In this document: piece by piece, positions 1 to 8,689 of the stretch
How the letters are laid out: every line of letters begins with the position of its first letter
How positions within the stretch are numbered: position 1 is the first letter of the stretch
Assembly: GCA_020343655.1 (NCBI GenBank)
Contig: CP070805.1
Span: 2,171,338 to 2,212,367 of the forward strand
Length of the DNA stretch: 41,030 nt
Reading direction: 5' to 3'
Source of the DNA: Promethearchaeota archaeon
Lineage (GTDB): Archaea > Asgardarchaeota > Lokiarchaeia > Sigyniarchaeales > SOKP01
Notes under the pieces: generated by a model
Seen by the model: only the letters and a program-made list of their open reading frames with translations
Databases searched by the model: none
Told to the model about the DNA's origin: nothing
Translations under genes and position numbers: made by a program

Positions 1-459
1 CTAATAAAACCCCATTTTCAGATGGAGAAACCCTACATTGGACCCATTTTATTAACTTCAGAATTAAATGGAAATTTAAAATTTTTCTACGAAATTTCCG
101 AAATATTATATCCACATCTAATATCTCCTCCTCCATCTTTAGATATATCTATAAAAAGTCTAAGACCTCCTCTAATTGGTCAAACTTTTCCCTTAGAAAT
201 TTTAATTGAAAACAAAAGTGAGGGAGAGGCTTTAGATCTTAATATAGAAATAGAGTTTCCAGAAAATCTTAAAGTAATGAGAGGAACGTTAAAAAAACAG
301 ATATATTCACTTAGATCAAACGAAAATATGAAATGGGAAATCAACCTTAAACCACTCGAAGCCGGAGATTATTCTATTAGGATAAAAACGACATTTAAAG
401 ATCCAGATCAAAACCTAATTGGAGAAATTAAAGATTTCCCCCTTTCAATAAAATTATAA
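1..459 (+). CDS. 3' end of a protein with a C-terminal beta-sandwich domain (5' end outside window)
   Basis: The frame is open from base 1, so the ATG at 22 is probably internal and the gene starts upstream of the window. About 150 residues are visible. After a Pro-Pro-Pro linker (near residue 37 counted from the ATG at 22) comes a beta-rich segment with alternating hydrophobic residues, of the kind seen in CARDB/NEW3-like immunoglobulin-fold domains (PLEILIENKSEG, then a GDYSIRIKTTF strand). There is no catalytic motif and no C-terminal membrane segment. The function is unknown; the sandwich domain is a fold guess from strand pattern only. A strong TATA box follows the stop codon, so the next gene has its own promoter. 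Confidence 0.6.
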   Translation, partial: LIKPHFQMEKPYIGPILLTSELNGNLKFFYEISEILYPHLISPPPSLDISIKSLRPPLIGQTFPLEILIENKSEGEALDLNIEIEFPENLKVMRGTLKKQIYSLRSNENMKWEINLKPLEAGDYSIRIKTTFKDPDQNLIGEIKDFPLSIKL

Positions 460-470
460 ATTATATTTGT

Positions 471-478
471 TTTATATA
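471..478 (+). promoter_or_regulatory. TATA box of the AMP phosphorylase gene
   Basis: TTTATATA matches the archaeal TATA consensus. With transcription starting about 25 bases downstream, the leader would be only about 10-15 bases before the ATG at 512. No Shine-Dalgarno motif is visible, which fits a short-leader mRNA. Confidence 0.55.
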
Positions 479-511
479 ACTCTACCCCAAAATAAAAATT
501 GAGAAAAGTAG

Positions 512-2047
512 ATGAAATTAAAAGTTAAAGAAATCAATTTTGAAACAGGAAATGCTAAGGATATTGTGTTAAATATCAAAGACGCTGAAGAATTAGGACA
601 AAAAGCAGGAGAGCGTGTCTTTATAAAAAATATAAGATCAAGATCGATAGAAAATAAATATTGGGCAGCAATAATACAAATAGATCACTTAGGTTCAATT
701 GTTAAGGCCGGGGAAATTGGACTATTTCGTAATCTCTTAAGAGATAAAAAAGATTTAAAAAACGAAACAGTAGTTTCAGTAAAACCAGCAGATCCACCTG
801 ATTCATTTAAATATATTCAAAAGAAGATAAAAGGACAAAAATTATCTAGTGAAGAAATAAATAATATTATCTCAGATGCAGTATCAGGATCATTATCACG
901 AATTGATTTAGCTGCGTTCATTACAGCAGTGTCAATTAATGGAATGGATAACGAAGAGATGACTGCTTTAGCTTTATCAGAAACTAGGACTGGAGAAATC
1001 TTTTACTTTGGAATGGATGTCTATGATAAACATAGTACAGGTGGTGTACCGGGAAATAAAGTTTCGCTTATTATTGTACCTATTGTTGCTGCTGCTGGTT
1101 TAACTATTCCAAAGTCTTCAACAAGAGCTATAACATCACCTTCAGGTACAGCAGATTCAATGGAAGTTTTAGCTCCTGTTGCTTTTACCCCAGAAGAGTT
1201 AAAAAAGATTGTATCTGAAGAAAACGCATGTATGATATGGGGTGGAGCCCTTGAAATAGCACCAGCAGATAACCTTTTAATAGAAATTGAGCGCCCTTTA
1301 CATATGGATCCCATTGGTCTCATGATTCCTTCTATTCTAACAAAAAAACTCTCATTAGGAGTTAAGAAACTTGTACTTGATATACCCGTAGGTGAAGGCA
1401 CTAAATTTTCAACACCTGAAAAGGGAAAACAATTTGCTTATTTATTTAAAGAAATCGCTGCAAATGTAGGAATTGAGGCTGAGTGTGCTCTCACATTAGC
1501 TCATCAACCTATAGGTCATGCTGTAGGTCCTGCTTTAGAGGCTAAGGAAGCTCTTACATTATTACGTGACTATTCTGCGGGGCCAAATTCATTAATAGAA
1601 AAATCTACGGATTTAGCAGGCATTCTTCTTGAAATGAGTGGAAAAGCTCAAAAAGGGATGGGTCAAAGTATGGCGAAAGATATATTACGTTCAGGTAAAG
1701 CTTATGAAAAAATGAAAAAAATTATTAAGGCTCAAGGGGGCGATCCTGAAATAAAACCCGAAGATATTAAGTTAGGTCCCTATGTTAAAGAATTTTTTAG
1801 TTCCAAAGAAGGTTATATAGTTGAAGTAAATAACTCAATAATCAATCAAATAGCAAAGACTGCGGGATGTCCTAGCTCAAAAACCTCTGGAGTAGAAATA
1901 ATTAAAAAACAAGGTGCGAAAATCAAAGAGGGAGAATTTGTCTTTAAAATTTATTCGCATAGTGAATCCAAATTAAGAAAAGCAGAAAAAATATATAACT
2001 TGAACAACCCTATTAGACTAGGGGGGATGATAATAACAAGAGTTTAA
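512..2047 (+). CDS. deoA: AMP phosphorylase (nucleoside 5'-monophosphate phosphorolysis)
   Basis: At 511 residues this matches archaeal AMP phosphorylases (about 500 residues) rather than bacterial thymidine phosphorylases (about 440), because of the extra N-terminal domain (residues 1-85). The family signature KHSTGGVPGNKVSL lies near residues 172-185, followed by the phosphate/nucleotide loop TSPSGTADSMEVLAP near 210-224, as in the archaeal enzymes. The reaction releases the base from AMP, CMP or UMP and forms ribose 1,5-bisphosphate. In archaea this feeds ribose-1,5-bisphosphate isomerase and form III RuBisCO. The isomerase is not in the window, and the RuBisCO homologue at 12.4-13.7 kb is an atypical form, so the usual pathway cannot be assumed from this neighbourhood. 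Confidence 0.9.
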   Translation: MKLKVKEINFETGNAKDIVLNIKDAEELGQKAGERVFIKNIRSRSIENKYWAAIIQIDHLGSIVKAGEIGLFRNLLRDKKDLKNETVVSVKPADPPDSFKYIQKKIKGQKLSSEEINNIISDAVSGSLSRIDLAAFITAVSINGMDNEEMTALALSETRTGEIFYFGMDVYDKHSTGGVPGNKVSLIIVPIVAAAGLTIPKSSTRAITSPSGTADSMEVLAPVAFTPEELKKIVSEENACMIWGGALEIAPADNLLIEIERPLHMDPIGLMIPSILTKKLSLGVKKLVLDIPVGEGTKFSTPEKGKQFAYLFKEIAANVGIEAECALTLAHQPIGHAVGPALEAKEALTLLRDYSAGPNSLIEKSTDLAGILLEMSGKAQKGMGQSMAKDILRSGKAYEKMKKIIKAQGGDPEIKPEDIKLGPYVKEFFSSKEGYIVEVNNSIINQIAKTAGCPSSKTSGVEIIKKQGAKIKEGEFVFKIYSHSESKLRKAEKIYNLNNPIRLGGMIITRV

Positions 2048-2080
2048 GAAATTCAATATTTAATACTATAATCCATATTT

Positions 2081-3571
2081 ATGCCATTAACTCCAAATGC
2101 AATATTTGAGGATTTAAAAAATAAGGATTTAGATAAACCATCTGCAATTGAATTACTACTAACTCTAATTGACAATGCTGAAAACCCTGAAACTCGAATA
2201 GAAAGTATTAAAATTTTAGAAAAAATTGGGACTACTGATGAAAAAACTTTCAAATTTTTAGAGCATCTTTTAATTTCTGATACTAATGAAAATGTTAGAA
2301 ATTTAACATGTAAAGTTTTAAAGAATCTATATTTAGATAAAGCTTTAGCTCCAATCTCATGGGCTTTTGAGCATGAGACATCATTAAAATGTTTGATAAC
2401 AATAATATCAACATTAGGGGAAGTTAATCAGGATAAGTCTAAATCAGTTTTAATTAATAAATTAAATAGATTCCGCAGAAAAGAATATAAATATAATTTA
2501 AATGGTTTATTTAAGAAACGGAATATTAATGATTTTTCTAAAAGAGAACTTGCTGATATACTAATTAGTTATTATATTCTTTCTTCTTTAAAACTTACAT
2601 TTGGTTATATAAAGTTTGAAATCAACGAATCTGGTTTGATTACTGAATTAGACTTATCTAATGTTGAAAGATATAGTTCTGGTTCAAGCAAACTAGAAGA
2701 GATCCTTGAATCAATATTCTCTCTAAATACTATTAAAAAGTGTGATTTAAGGTTTAATCATCTAATAAATATCCCAACTGTTTTAAACAATTCAATTGAA
2801 AATTTGGATTTAAGTTATAACAAGATAACAAAATTACCAGATTTCAGTTATTTCAAATCACTCAAGACTTTAAACTTAAAATCTAATAGATTAAGAAACC
2901 TTCCTAAATCGATTGGATTAGTTAAAACACTTGAAAACTTGAATTTGAGAAATAATATGTTAACACATCTTCCTTCATCAATAAGTTCTCTCTTGTCACT
3001 TAAATCTTTAGATTTACACGGAAATAAATTAACTTCAATAGAAATTAATCTGAGTAAATCAATAAAAGAACTTGAACTAGGTTGGAATAATTTTACGACA
3101 GTCCCAAAGAATATTCAAACACTTTTATTCTTAGAAAAGTTAGGAATGGGGGGAAATAAATTAGAAAAGCTTCCAGAATGGATTGGTTTGTTTGATTTAT
3201 TAAAGGAATTAGAATTATATGATAATAAATTATTTAATATCCCTGATTCATTAGGAAACCTAAATTCCCTAGAAAAACTAAATTTAAGAAATAATCAATT
3301 AAGAGATTTGCCCTTTTCAATGAGAAACCTAAAATCACTTAAATTTTTAAATCTTAGTTGGAACAACTTCACTACTCTTCCAGAATGGATTGGAATTCTA
3401 TCATCTTTAGAAGTATTTAATTTATGGGGGAATAAACTTAAAAAATTGCCTAATTCAATTTCATCCCTTTCATCATTAAAAATTTTAGATTTAAATTTCA
3501 ATAAATTTGAAGAACTACCCCCATTATTGAAAGAAATGGAAAAAAAAAATGGACTAATAATAAAATTTTAA
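2081..3571 (+). CDS. HEAT-like / leucine-rich-repeat protein
   Basis: The 496-residue protein has two parts. Residues 1-130 are helical pairs resembling HEAT/armadillo repeats (TRIESIKILEKIG; LEHLLISDTNENVRNLTCKVLKNL). From about 185 to the end runs a series of about 12 leucine-rich repeats of about 23 residues (LKTLNLKSNRLRNLPKSIG type), the 'LPxSIxxL' class common in Lokiarchaea and in eukaryotic Ras-suppressor-like proteins. There is no signal peptide or membrane span, so it is cytosolic. The N-terminal half is clearly homologous to the protein at 11447-12409. The start is fixed by the shared 'LTP' N-terminus of the two paralogues. A protein-protein scaffold role is inferred; no partner is evident from the neighbours. 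Confidence 0.85.
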   Translation: MPLTPNAIFEDLKNKDLDKPSAIELLLTLIDNAENPETRIESIKILEKIGTTDEKTFKFLEHLLISDTNENVRNLTCKVLKNLYLDKALAPISWAFEHETSLKCLITIISTLGEVNQDKSKSVLINKLNRFRRKEYKYNLNGLFKKRNINDFSKRELADILISYYILSSLKLTFGYIKFEINESGLITELDLSNVERYSSGSSKLEEILESIFSLNTIKKCDLRFNHLINIPTVLNNSIENLDLSYNKITKLPDFSYFKSLKTLNLKSNRLRNLPKSIGLVKTLENLNLRNNMLTHLPSSISSLLSLKSLDLHGNKLTSIEINLSKSIKELELGWNNFTTVPKNIQTLLFLEKLGMGGNKLEKLPEWIGLFDLLKELELYDNKLFNIPDSLGNLNSLEKLNLRNNQLRDLPFSMRNLKSLKFLNLSWNNFTTLPEWIGILSSLEVFNLWGNKLKKLPNSISSLSSLKILDLNFNKFEELPPLLKEMEKKNGLIIKF

Positions 3572-3597
3572 TTAAAACCAGTAAGATACGAAATATA

Positions 3598-3843
3598 ATG
3601 GTAAAAGAAAGTATAATTAATATATTGATTGATGAAGAAAGGTGTACTGGTTGTATTTTATGTAAATTATGGTGTTCATATATCCATCATAAGATATTTA
3701 ATCCCTTAAAGGCTAATTTGGAAATAAAGGATAGATATGGATTAGCCCCAAAAATTATTTTTTTAGACACATGTATTAAATGTGGTCAATGTGTTCAACA
3801 TTGTTTATATGGTGCTCTAAGGCTTAAGGAGGAGGATAATTGA
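3598..3843 (+). CDS. Two-cluster [4Fe-4S] ferredoxin-like subunit of an aldehyde ferredoxin oxidoreductase
   Basis: The 81-residue protein has two CX2CX2CX3C motifs: CTGCILCKLWC near the N-terminus and CIKCGQCVQHC near the C-terminus, each expected to hold one [4Fe-4S] cluster. The second C of the ferredoxin 'CP' signature is followed by Ser/Leu rather than Pro, as in AOR-associated small subunits. Its stop codon overlaps the ATG of the oxidoreductase gene (TGATG), and the Shine-Dalgarno site for that gene lies inside this one, so the two are translationally coupled. It is probably the electron-transfer partner of the next protein. Confidence 0.85.
   Translation: MVKESIINILIDEERCTGCILCKLWCSYIHHKIFNPLKANLEIKDRYGLAPKIIFLDTCIKCGQCVQHCLYGALRLKEEDN
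3826..3835 (+). promoter_or_regulatory. Shine-Dalgarno site deciding the oxidoreductase start
   Basis: AAGGAGGAGG sits 7 bases before the ATG at 3843. A TTG three bases earlier (3840) is also in frame, but its spacing to the site would be only 4 bases, so the ATG is preferred. Confidence 0.7.
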
Positions 3844-5756
3844 TGGAATTGAAAGGCTATACTGGTAATATTCTTAATGTTAATCTCACAGATAACAAAA
3901 TAACTGTAAGAAAACAAAATGTTGATGACATTAAACACTTTATTGGGGGACTTGGTATAAATACTAAGATTGCTGCTGAATTAATTAAGCCAAATATAGA
4001 TCCATTATCTCCTGAAAATTATCTCATAATTGGTGTAGGCCCTTTAGTAGGCACAATAACCCCTGGATCTTCCCGAACTGTCGGTACAAGTAAATTTCCA
4101 GCAACAGGGGCAATTGCTTATTCATGTGGTAGTATGAGTTTTGGATTCCAGTTAAAAAATGCAGGATTCGACCATGTAATCATCTCAGGTAAAGCAGATA
4201 AACCAGTTTATTTATTAATATTGGATAATAACATTGATTTAATAGATGCAAAAGAAATCTGGGGCCAAGATATAGTAGAATCAACTCATTTCTTACAAAA
4301 AAAGCATAATAATTGTGGAGTAATTGCAATTGGACAAGCTGGTGAAAATTTGGTAAAAAGTTCCTTAGCTTTAATCGATAGAACGTCAACATTTGGACGA
4401 GGAGGACTTGGAGCAGTTATGGGTTCTAAAAACCTTAAAGCGATTGCAGTAAAAGGAACTCTAGGAGTCTCGATTGCTAATCCGAAAAAATTTAATGAAT
4501 TATTTAGTAACCTTTTAGAGCGCATTAAAAATTATCCCCAAAGAGAATCGTGGCATCAGTTAGGAATGATGAGAAGTCTTCCTGTTGGTATGCTGCTACT
4601 AGATTCAGGTCAGAAAAAAAAGGCTAGACAATGTAATGAACGATTTTACCTTAGGAAGTTAAAGAAACGACGTATAGCTTGTCCTTCTTGTCCGATGGGT
4701 GATAAAGATATTCTACAACTCCAAGAAGGAAGTAATTCTGGATTATTAAATTATACATCTTCCATCATTAATCCTGCTTTGATGTTTACACTTGAAGATT
4801 TAATAAATTTTGATGAAGCTATTAAAGGATATGATATTGTGAATAGATATGGATTAGATTCATTAACAATAACATCTTTGTTGAAATTTTGTACAATTCT
4901 ATATGAGAAAGGTATTTTAACGGAAGAAAATACAGGAATTGAATGGAAAACGGATTATAATACATTAATTAAACTTATAGAAATAATCACATATCGGAAA
5001 GAATTTGGAAATCTTCTAGCTGATGGATGGAAGAAATTGGCAGAAGCTTATAATTCAATTGAAAATGAAATGCTTACTGTTAAAGGTTTAGATATCATAT
5101 TTGAACCACGAATTTTACGTCTTGGTACTATGGAATTTGAACAAGTTGTAAATCCTAAAGGCGCTCATGTAGCATCTGGAGGCTCTCCAACCTATATAGG
5201 TGCTGGAAGTTCAATAGAAAAGTTTAATATTCATTTTTCACGAATGGGTATTCCTAAATCTGCGATAAGTCGAATTTTTACCCCACCATTAGAAGAAATG
5301 GTTGTAAATATAGGAAGATTAACAAGATATTCAGAGGATTGGTATACAGTTTTAACTTCTGTGGGTTTATGTGCAAGAGCTCAAATGAATCGTTTTTATG
5401 GCTTAGAATCTACTACAGATTTTTATAACGCAATTACAGGATATAACATGCAACCAGAAGATTTACGTATAGCAGCGGAAAGAACTTGGAATTTAATCAA
5501 ATTATTAAATATGAAAGAAGGTTTCTCTCGAAAAGATGATAAATTTCCAAAAGAATGGTTCAATCCACTAAAATTTGGAGATAAAATCCTTAAATTCCAA
5601 GATTTTTTTGGTCAAACCATAATAACGCCTGAAATTGCTAATCAACTGCTTGATGATTATTATGATGAACGTGGATGGGACAAAATAACTGGTATTCCAA
5701 CTCAAGCAAAAATAAGAGAATTAGGTTTAGAGAAATTTCAATTTATAAATAATTAA
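3843..5756 (+). CDS. aor: Tungsten-type aldehyde ferredoxin oxidoreductase family protein with an altered cluster site
   Basis: The 637-residue protein matches the family in length and order: N-terminal tungstopterin domain (ELKGYTGNILNVNLT; PGSSRTVGTSKFPATGA; SCGSMSFGFQLKNAGFDHVI; TFGRGGLGAVMGSKNLKAIAV), then the helical domains. These enzymes oxidise aldehydes to acids with ferredoxin as acceptor. The cluster-binding site is unusual. Cys280 and Cys283 (CPSC) and Cys510 (VGLC) are present, but the third ligand, normally a Cys four residues after the second, is Asp287. The two DxxGL pterin motifs read NRYGLD and TSVGLC, each lacking the leading Asp. From memory, P. furiosus WOR4 also has an Asp for Cys swap and a three-iron cluster, so this protein may belong near that subgroup. 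The substrate cannot be read from sequence. Confidence 0.88.
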   Translation: MELKGYTGNILNVNLTDNKITVRKQNVDDIKHFIGGLGINTKIAAELIKPNIDPLSPENYLIIGVGPLVGTITPGSSRTVGTSKFPATGAIAYSCGSMSFGFQLKNAGFDHVIISGKADKPVYLLILDNNIDLIDAKEIWGQDIVESTHFLQKKHNNCGVIAIGQAGENLVKSSLALIDRTSTFGRGGLGAVMGSKNLKAIAVKGTLGVSIANPKKFNELFSNLLERIKNYPQRESWHQLGMMRSLPVGMLLLDSGQKKKARQCNERFYLRKLKKRRIACPSCPMGDKDILQLQEGSNSGLLNYTSSIINPALMFTLEDLINFDEAIKGYDIVNRYGLDSLTITSLLKFCTILYEKGILTEENTGIEWKTDYNTLIKLIEIITYRKEFGNLLADGWKKLAEAYNSIENEMLTVKGLDIIFEPRILRLGTMEFEQVVNPKGAHVASGGSPTYIGAGSSIEKFNIHFSRMGIPKSAISRIFTPPLEEMVVNIGRLTRYSEDWYTVLTSVGLCARAQMNRFYGLESTTDFYNAITGYNMQPEDLRIAAERTWNLIKLLNMKEGFSRKDDKFPKEWFNPLKFGDKILKFQDFFGQTIITPEIANQLLDDYYDERGWDKITGIPTQAKIRELGLEKFQFINN

Positions 5757-5760
5757 ACTC

Positions 5761-7518
5761 TTATTGAGTCTTATATAATTCTAAAATCTCATTTACAGTA
5801 GTTATATTTTTTGGACCTTTTTCAGGACGCATTCTTTGAAAAACTGGAAATCTCATAGAATATCCAAGGCTAGCAAATTTGTCACTAACTGTAATTTCAT
5901 CACCTATTATCTCAATTACAACTTCTGGTTGAAGCCATGTATCAGGCGTATCTTCACATATAACGTTAGGTGCTTTTCTCTCAATTTCATATTGCTTCAT
6001 ATCTTTTGTCAAAGTCTCCATAATTTCATCGGTCCAACCTGAAGAAACACGAGTAAATGCTACAAATCTATCATTTTCAGGATCTAAAACAGCACCAATA
6101 TATGTACCATACCATCCTTTTCTACGACCTCTTCCATAGAAGGCACCTACTAGAACAACATCCACGGAGTCTTTTAATTTTCCACCTTCCAATCCTTTTA
6201 ATTTAAGCCATAAGAAACCACGATTCCCTGCTTGATATAAAGAATTTTCTTTCATCGACTTTGCCATGATACCTTCAGTCCCTTCTTCTCTAGCTTTATT
6301 AAAAAAATCTAATAATTCTTCAGTGGAATTAATCAAAACCGATTTAACTAAACGCAATTCATCTCTTTCTTCTATGATTTCCTCTAATTTTTCCCGACGT
6401 ATTGGTAATGGTTTATCAACAAATGATTCATTTTCAAACTTTAAAAGATCAAACAAGAATAAGCATACTGGCACTTCTTTAGATATATCTTCAACATCAT
6501 ATTTTCGTCTTCTTTGGCTTAGAACTTGAAAAGGAAGCATTTTTTCATAAAATGGGTCCATTGCTACAACTTCTCCCTCACATATTACATTCTCAGCTTT
6601 AATGTTTTCTTCTATGACTTGACAAACATCAGGATATTGCTCTGAAATGTCCAATAAACGTCTTGAAAATAATACAATTTTATTTCCTGTTTTATGGATT
6701 TGAAGTCGTTCTCCATCTAATTTATGTTCTGCGATAAATGGTGCTCCTAATCTACTAAGAAATTCAGTGTAAATTTCCCGTGAAGCAAGCATACTGAGAA
6801 TGGGAGTCCCATATTCAATATTAATCTCTTTTACTTTTTCTAAACCTTCCTCTGCTAATATTTTTGAGATCTCTCCTAGATCTGGATGTAAAGTATAAGC
6901 TTTTTCAATGAAATCTTTATTATCTCTTAAACCGGTGAAAGCAAGAGCTAGACCTTCAATTATTGTTGGTGATTGAACCCCTACTCTCAAGGTGGACGTT
7001 ATAATACGTAATAAATATTTCGTTTCTAAGGGAGAACACCTCCTCATTAGTCCTCTTAATATCCCAAGCTTTAAATCATGCGATCCAGCACCTTCGGTTA
7101 ATGCTATTCTCTTTAGTTCCGAATATAATTCAGAAATCTCAATAGAAATTCCAGACCTTTCATTAATTTTATTATAATCAAATAAGGATTTCTGTTTCTT
7201 CTTTTTTGATAATATCAATTCCGCAGCTGCCCCAATATCCCCTTGTTTTAATAAAACTTCCTTAATTTTTTTACTTTCAATTCCAGAGTGTACAGATAAT
7301 GCTTCGATTATCATCTTCTCAGCTAATCCCATTTTGGGAAATTGTCTTATGTTCGGTGCTAATTGACCTTGTAAAAGATAAATAATCTTATCCAGGTCTT
7401 CAAAATCTTTCTTTTCCTTAATTTCTGAAAAAAAGTTTGATAGAAGATCAATCATTTCAAGCCTTTTTGTAGTACTTTCAAGCTCTGAAAATAGTTGAGA
7501 CAGCTTATTGAATTTCAT
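5761..7518 (-). CDS. lig: ATP-dependent DNA ligase
   Basis: The 585-residue length is typical for archaeal replicative ligase (about 560-600). The adenylation motif KLDG has the nucleophilic Lys266, flanked by EHKLDGERLQIHK. Other nucleotidyltransferase motifs follow: FSRR, CEGEVVAMD, EGIMAKS and WLKLK. The N-terminal 1-220 is the helical DNA-binding domain, and the C-terminal OB domain begins after about residue 430. It seals nicks in replication and repair. The gene converges with the oxidoreductase gene, with only four bases between the stops. No Shine-Dalgarno site precedes the ATG, suggesting a leaderless mRNA. Confidence 0.95.
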   Translation of the reverse strand: MKFNKLSQLFSELESTTKRLEMIDLLSNFFSEIKEKKDFEDLDKIIYLLQGQLAPNIRQFPKMGLAEKMIIEALSVHSGIESKKIKEVLLKQGDIGAAAELILSKKKKQKSLFDYNKINERSGISIEISELYSELKRIALTEGAGSHDLKLGILRGLMRRCSPLETKYLLRIITSTLRVGVQSPTIIEGLALAFTGLRDNKDFIEKAYTLHPDLGEISKILAEEGLEKVKEINIEYGTPILSMLASREIYTEFLSRLGAPFIAEHKLDGERLQIHKTGNKIVLFSRRLLDISEQYPDVCQVIEENIKAENVICEGEVVAMDPFYEKMLPFQVLSQRRRKYDVEDISKEVPVCLFLFDLLKFENESFVDKPLPIRREKLEEIIEERDELRLVKSVLINSTEELLDFFNKAREEGTEGIMAKSMKENSLYQAGNRGFLWLKLKGLEGGKLKDSVDVVLVGAFYGRGRRKGWYGTYIGAVLDPENDRFVAFTRVSSGWTDEIMETLTKDMKQYEIERKAPNVICEDTPDTWLQPEVVIEIIGDEITVSDKFASLGYSMRFPVFQRMRPEKGPKNITTVNEILELYKTQ

Positions 7519-7579
7519 AATTAATCATAAGAATTATTAAAAATTTAAGATGAAATACTCTATTAAATTCTAATAAATA

Positions 7580-7601
7580 ATAAAAAAGAATAAAATAAAA
7601 A
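7580..7601 (-). terminator. T-tract terminator after the gelsolin-domain gene
   Basis: Read on the minus strand, this is two runs of T separated by single other bases, 16 or more bases after the stop codon. Archaeal termination commonly occurs at such tracts. Confidence 0.4.
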
Positions 7602-7616
7602 GTTATAATCTTACGA

Positions 7617-8474
7617 TTAATCAATTAATTTATTTAATTCTATGAACTTTTTCTGTATAGCTGTTTTTATTTTCAGATCTACACCTAAAAAACTATTTGC
7701 TGTAAAATTTAGTTTCGCGCCTTCTTTAATTGAAAATTGGCATATTGGACCATCCATTTGTTCGACAGCAAAACTCCCATCTGATTTCTTTGAAATCCAA
7801 ATGTCAGCATAATGTTCTAAGATTGCCGAAAATACGAAGGCTACTTTCGCGTCAGTGATTAGATCTTTTGCTGATACTTTTATAGCGGGTGCTGACTTTC
7901 CGGTTGATCTAATTGAAGGCATTGGCTCAGATGTTTCATATTCAGAAGCTACATCAGTAGATACTGCGGGGGTAGTTGTTTTTGTAACAGCAGGAGCTTG
8001 TACAACTGATTTAGATACTGTAGGAGCTTGTGCTGGTTTAACTTCTACTTTTGGTTCTACCTTTGTACCAACTATAGGTTTTGCTATACCAACTTGAAAA
8101 GTAACAATGAAACTATCTAACTCTGTAAATTTTCTATCTAAAATTTCTTGAAGTTCTTCATTCATTTTTGTATCTTCAGGAACTTTTCCTATTTTTCGTG
8201 CATCTATTTCTTTTATATTTTTAATATCTCGGCCTATTATACTCTTGCCTACTGTATATCCATGTCCTTTGAGAGACTCTGCTTGTCTAAGAGCTGTTCT
8301 TCGTGCAACTAATCCTTGCTTAATTCCATGCCATAAAAATACTGATTCACTTCCTTCATCTAAAACGATAATCGAAGTTTCTGGCATAAAACTATTTTTA
8401 TTCCATTTAATTGGTTCGATTACTCCGCCTTCTAAGACATTAAACATAAGACCATAAGAAGTCGTTTTTATCAC
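7617..8474 (-). CDS. Gelsolin-like domain protein with Pro/Val linker and unknown C-terminal domain
   Basis: The 285-residue protein has three parts. Residues about 30-80 match one gelsolin repeat: a strand with Asp-Glu-Gly, then the signature VFLWHG and an Arg/Ala-rich helix (ARRTALRQAESLKGHGY). This is the core fold of eukaryotic gelsolin/villin and of Asgard gelsolins, which act on actin filaments in a Ca2+-dependent way. Residues 137-200 are a low-complexity Pro/Val/Thr/Lys linker. Residues 205-285 form a second folded unit (ILEHYADIWISKKSDGSFAV, QFSIKEGAKLNFTANSF) that I do not recognise. The start is GTG at 8474. An ACG three codons later would sit 5 bases after a perfect GGTGA and is an alternative. 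Actin regulation is inferred from the fold; no actin gene is nearby. Confidence 0.7.
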   Translation of the reverse strand: MIKTTSYGLMFNVLEGGVIEPIKWNKNSFMPETSIIVLDEGSESVFLWHGIKQGLVARRTALRQAESLKGHGYTVGKSIIGRDIKNIKEIDARKIGKVPEDTKMNEELQEILDRKFTELDSFIVTFQVGIAKPIVGTKVEPKVEVKPAQAPTVSKSVVQAPAVTKTTTPAVSTDVASEYETSEPMPSIRSTGKSAPAIKVSAKDLITDAKVAFVFSAILEHYADIWISKKSDGSFAVEQMDGPICQFSIKEGAKLNFTANSFLGVDLKIKTAIQKKFIELNKLID

Positions 8475-8689
8475 CTATTTGTAAATTCTAATGCTCGTGA
8501 TTTTTTTGCTATAAATAAAATAGTTTTAATAAATTTAAAAATTGAGTTTTCGAATTTTTTTAAATAGTAATTTTACCCATTTTATTAAGAACAAAGATTT
8601 AATTTTAATAAATAAATATTTAAATTATTATTTTTATGAGAAATTCATTCAAGTAAACGTTTCTTTTAAATTTACAAAAGGGTACAGAA

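Noticed and set aside
1021-1401. 126-residue ORF antisense to AMP phosphorylase
   Set aside because: It is entirely inside a well-supported gene in the opposite strand, with no domain or start signals; it mirrors the codon usage of the real gene.
3000-3570. DNA tandem repeats in the LRR gene
   Set aside because: The periodicity of about 69 bases is explained by leucine-rich repeats at protein level; the DNA copies are well diverged.
4698-4706. Selenocysteine or frameshift at the altered cluster residue of the oxidoreductase
   Set aside because: The codon is GAT (Asp) in an intact frame; there is no TGA and the flanking sequence stays homologous.
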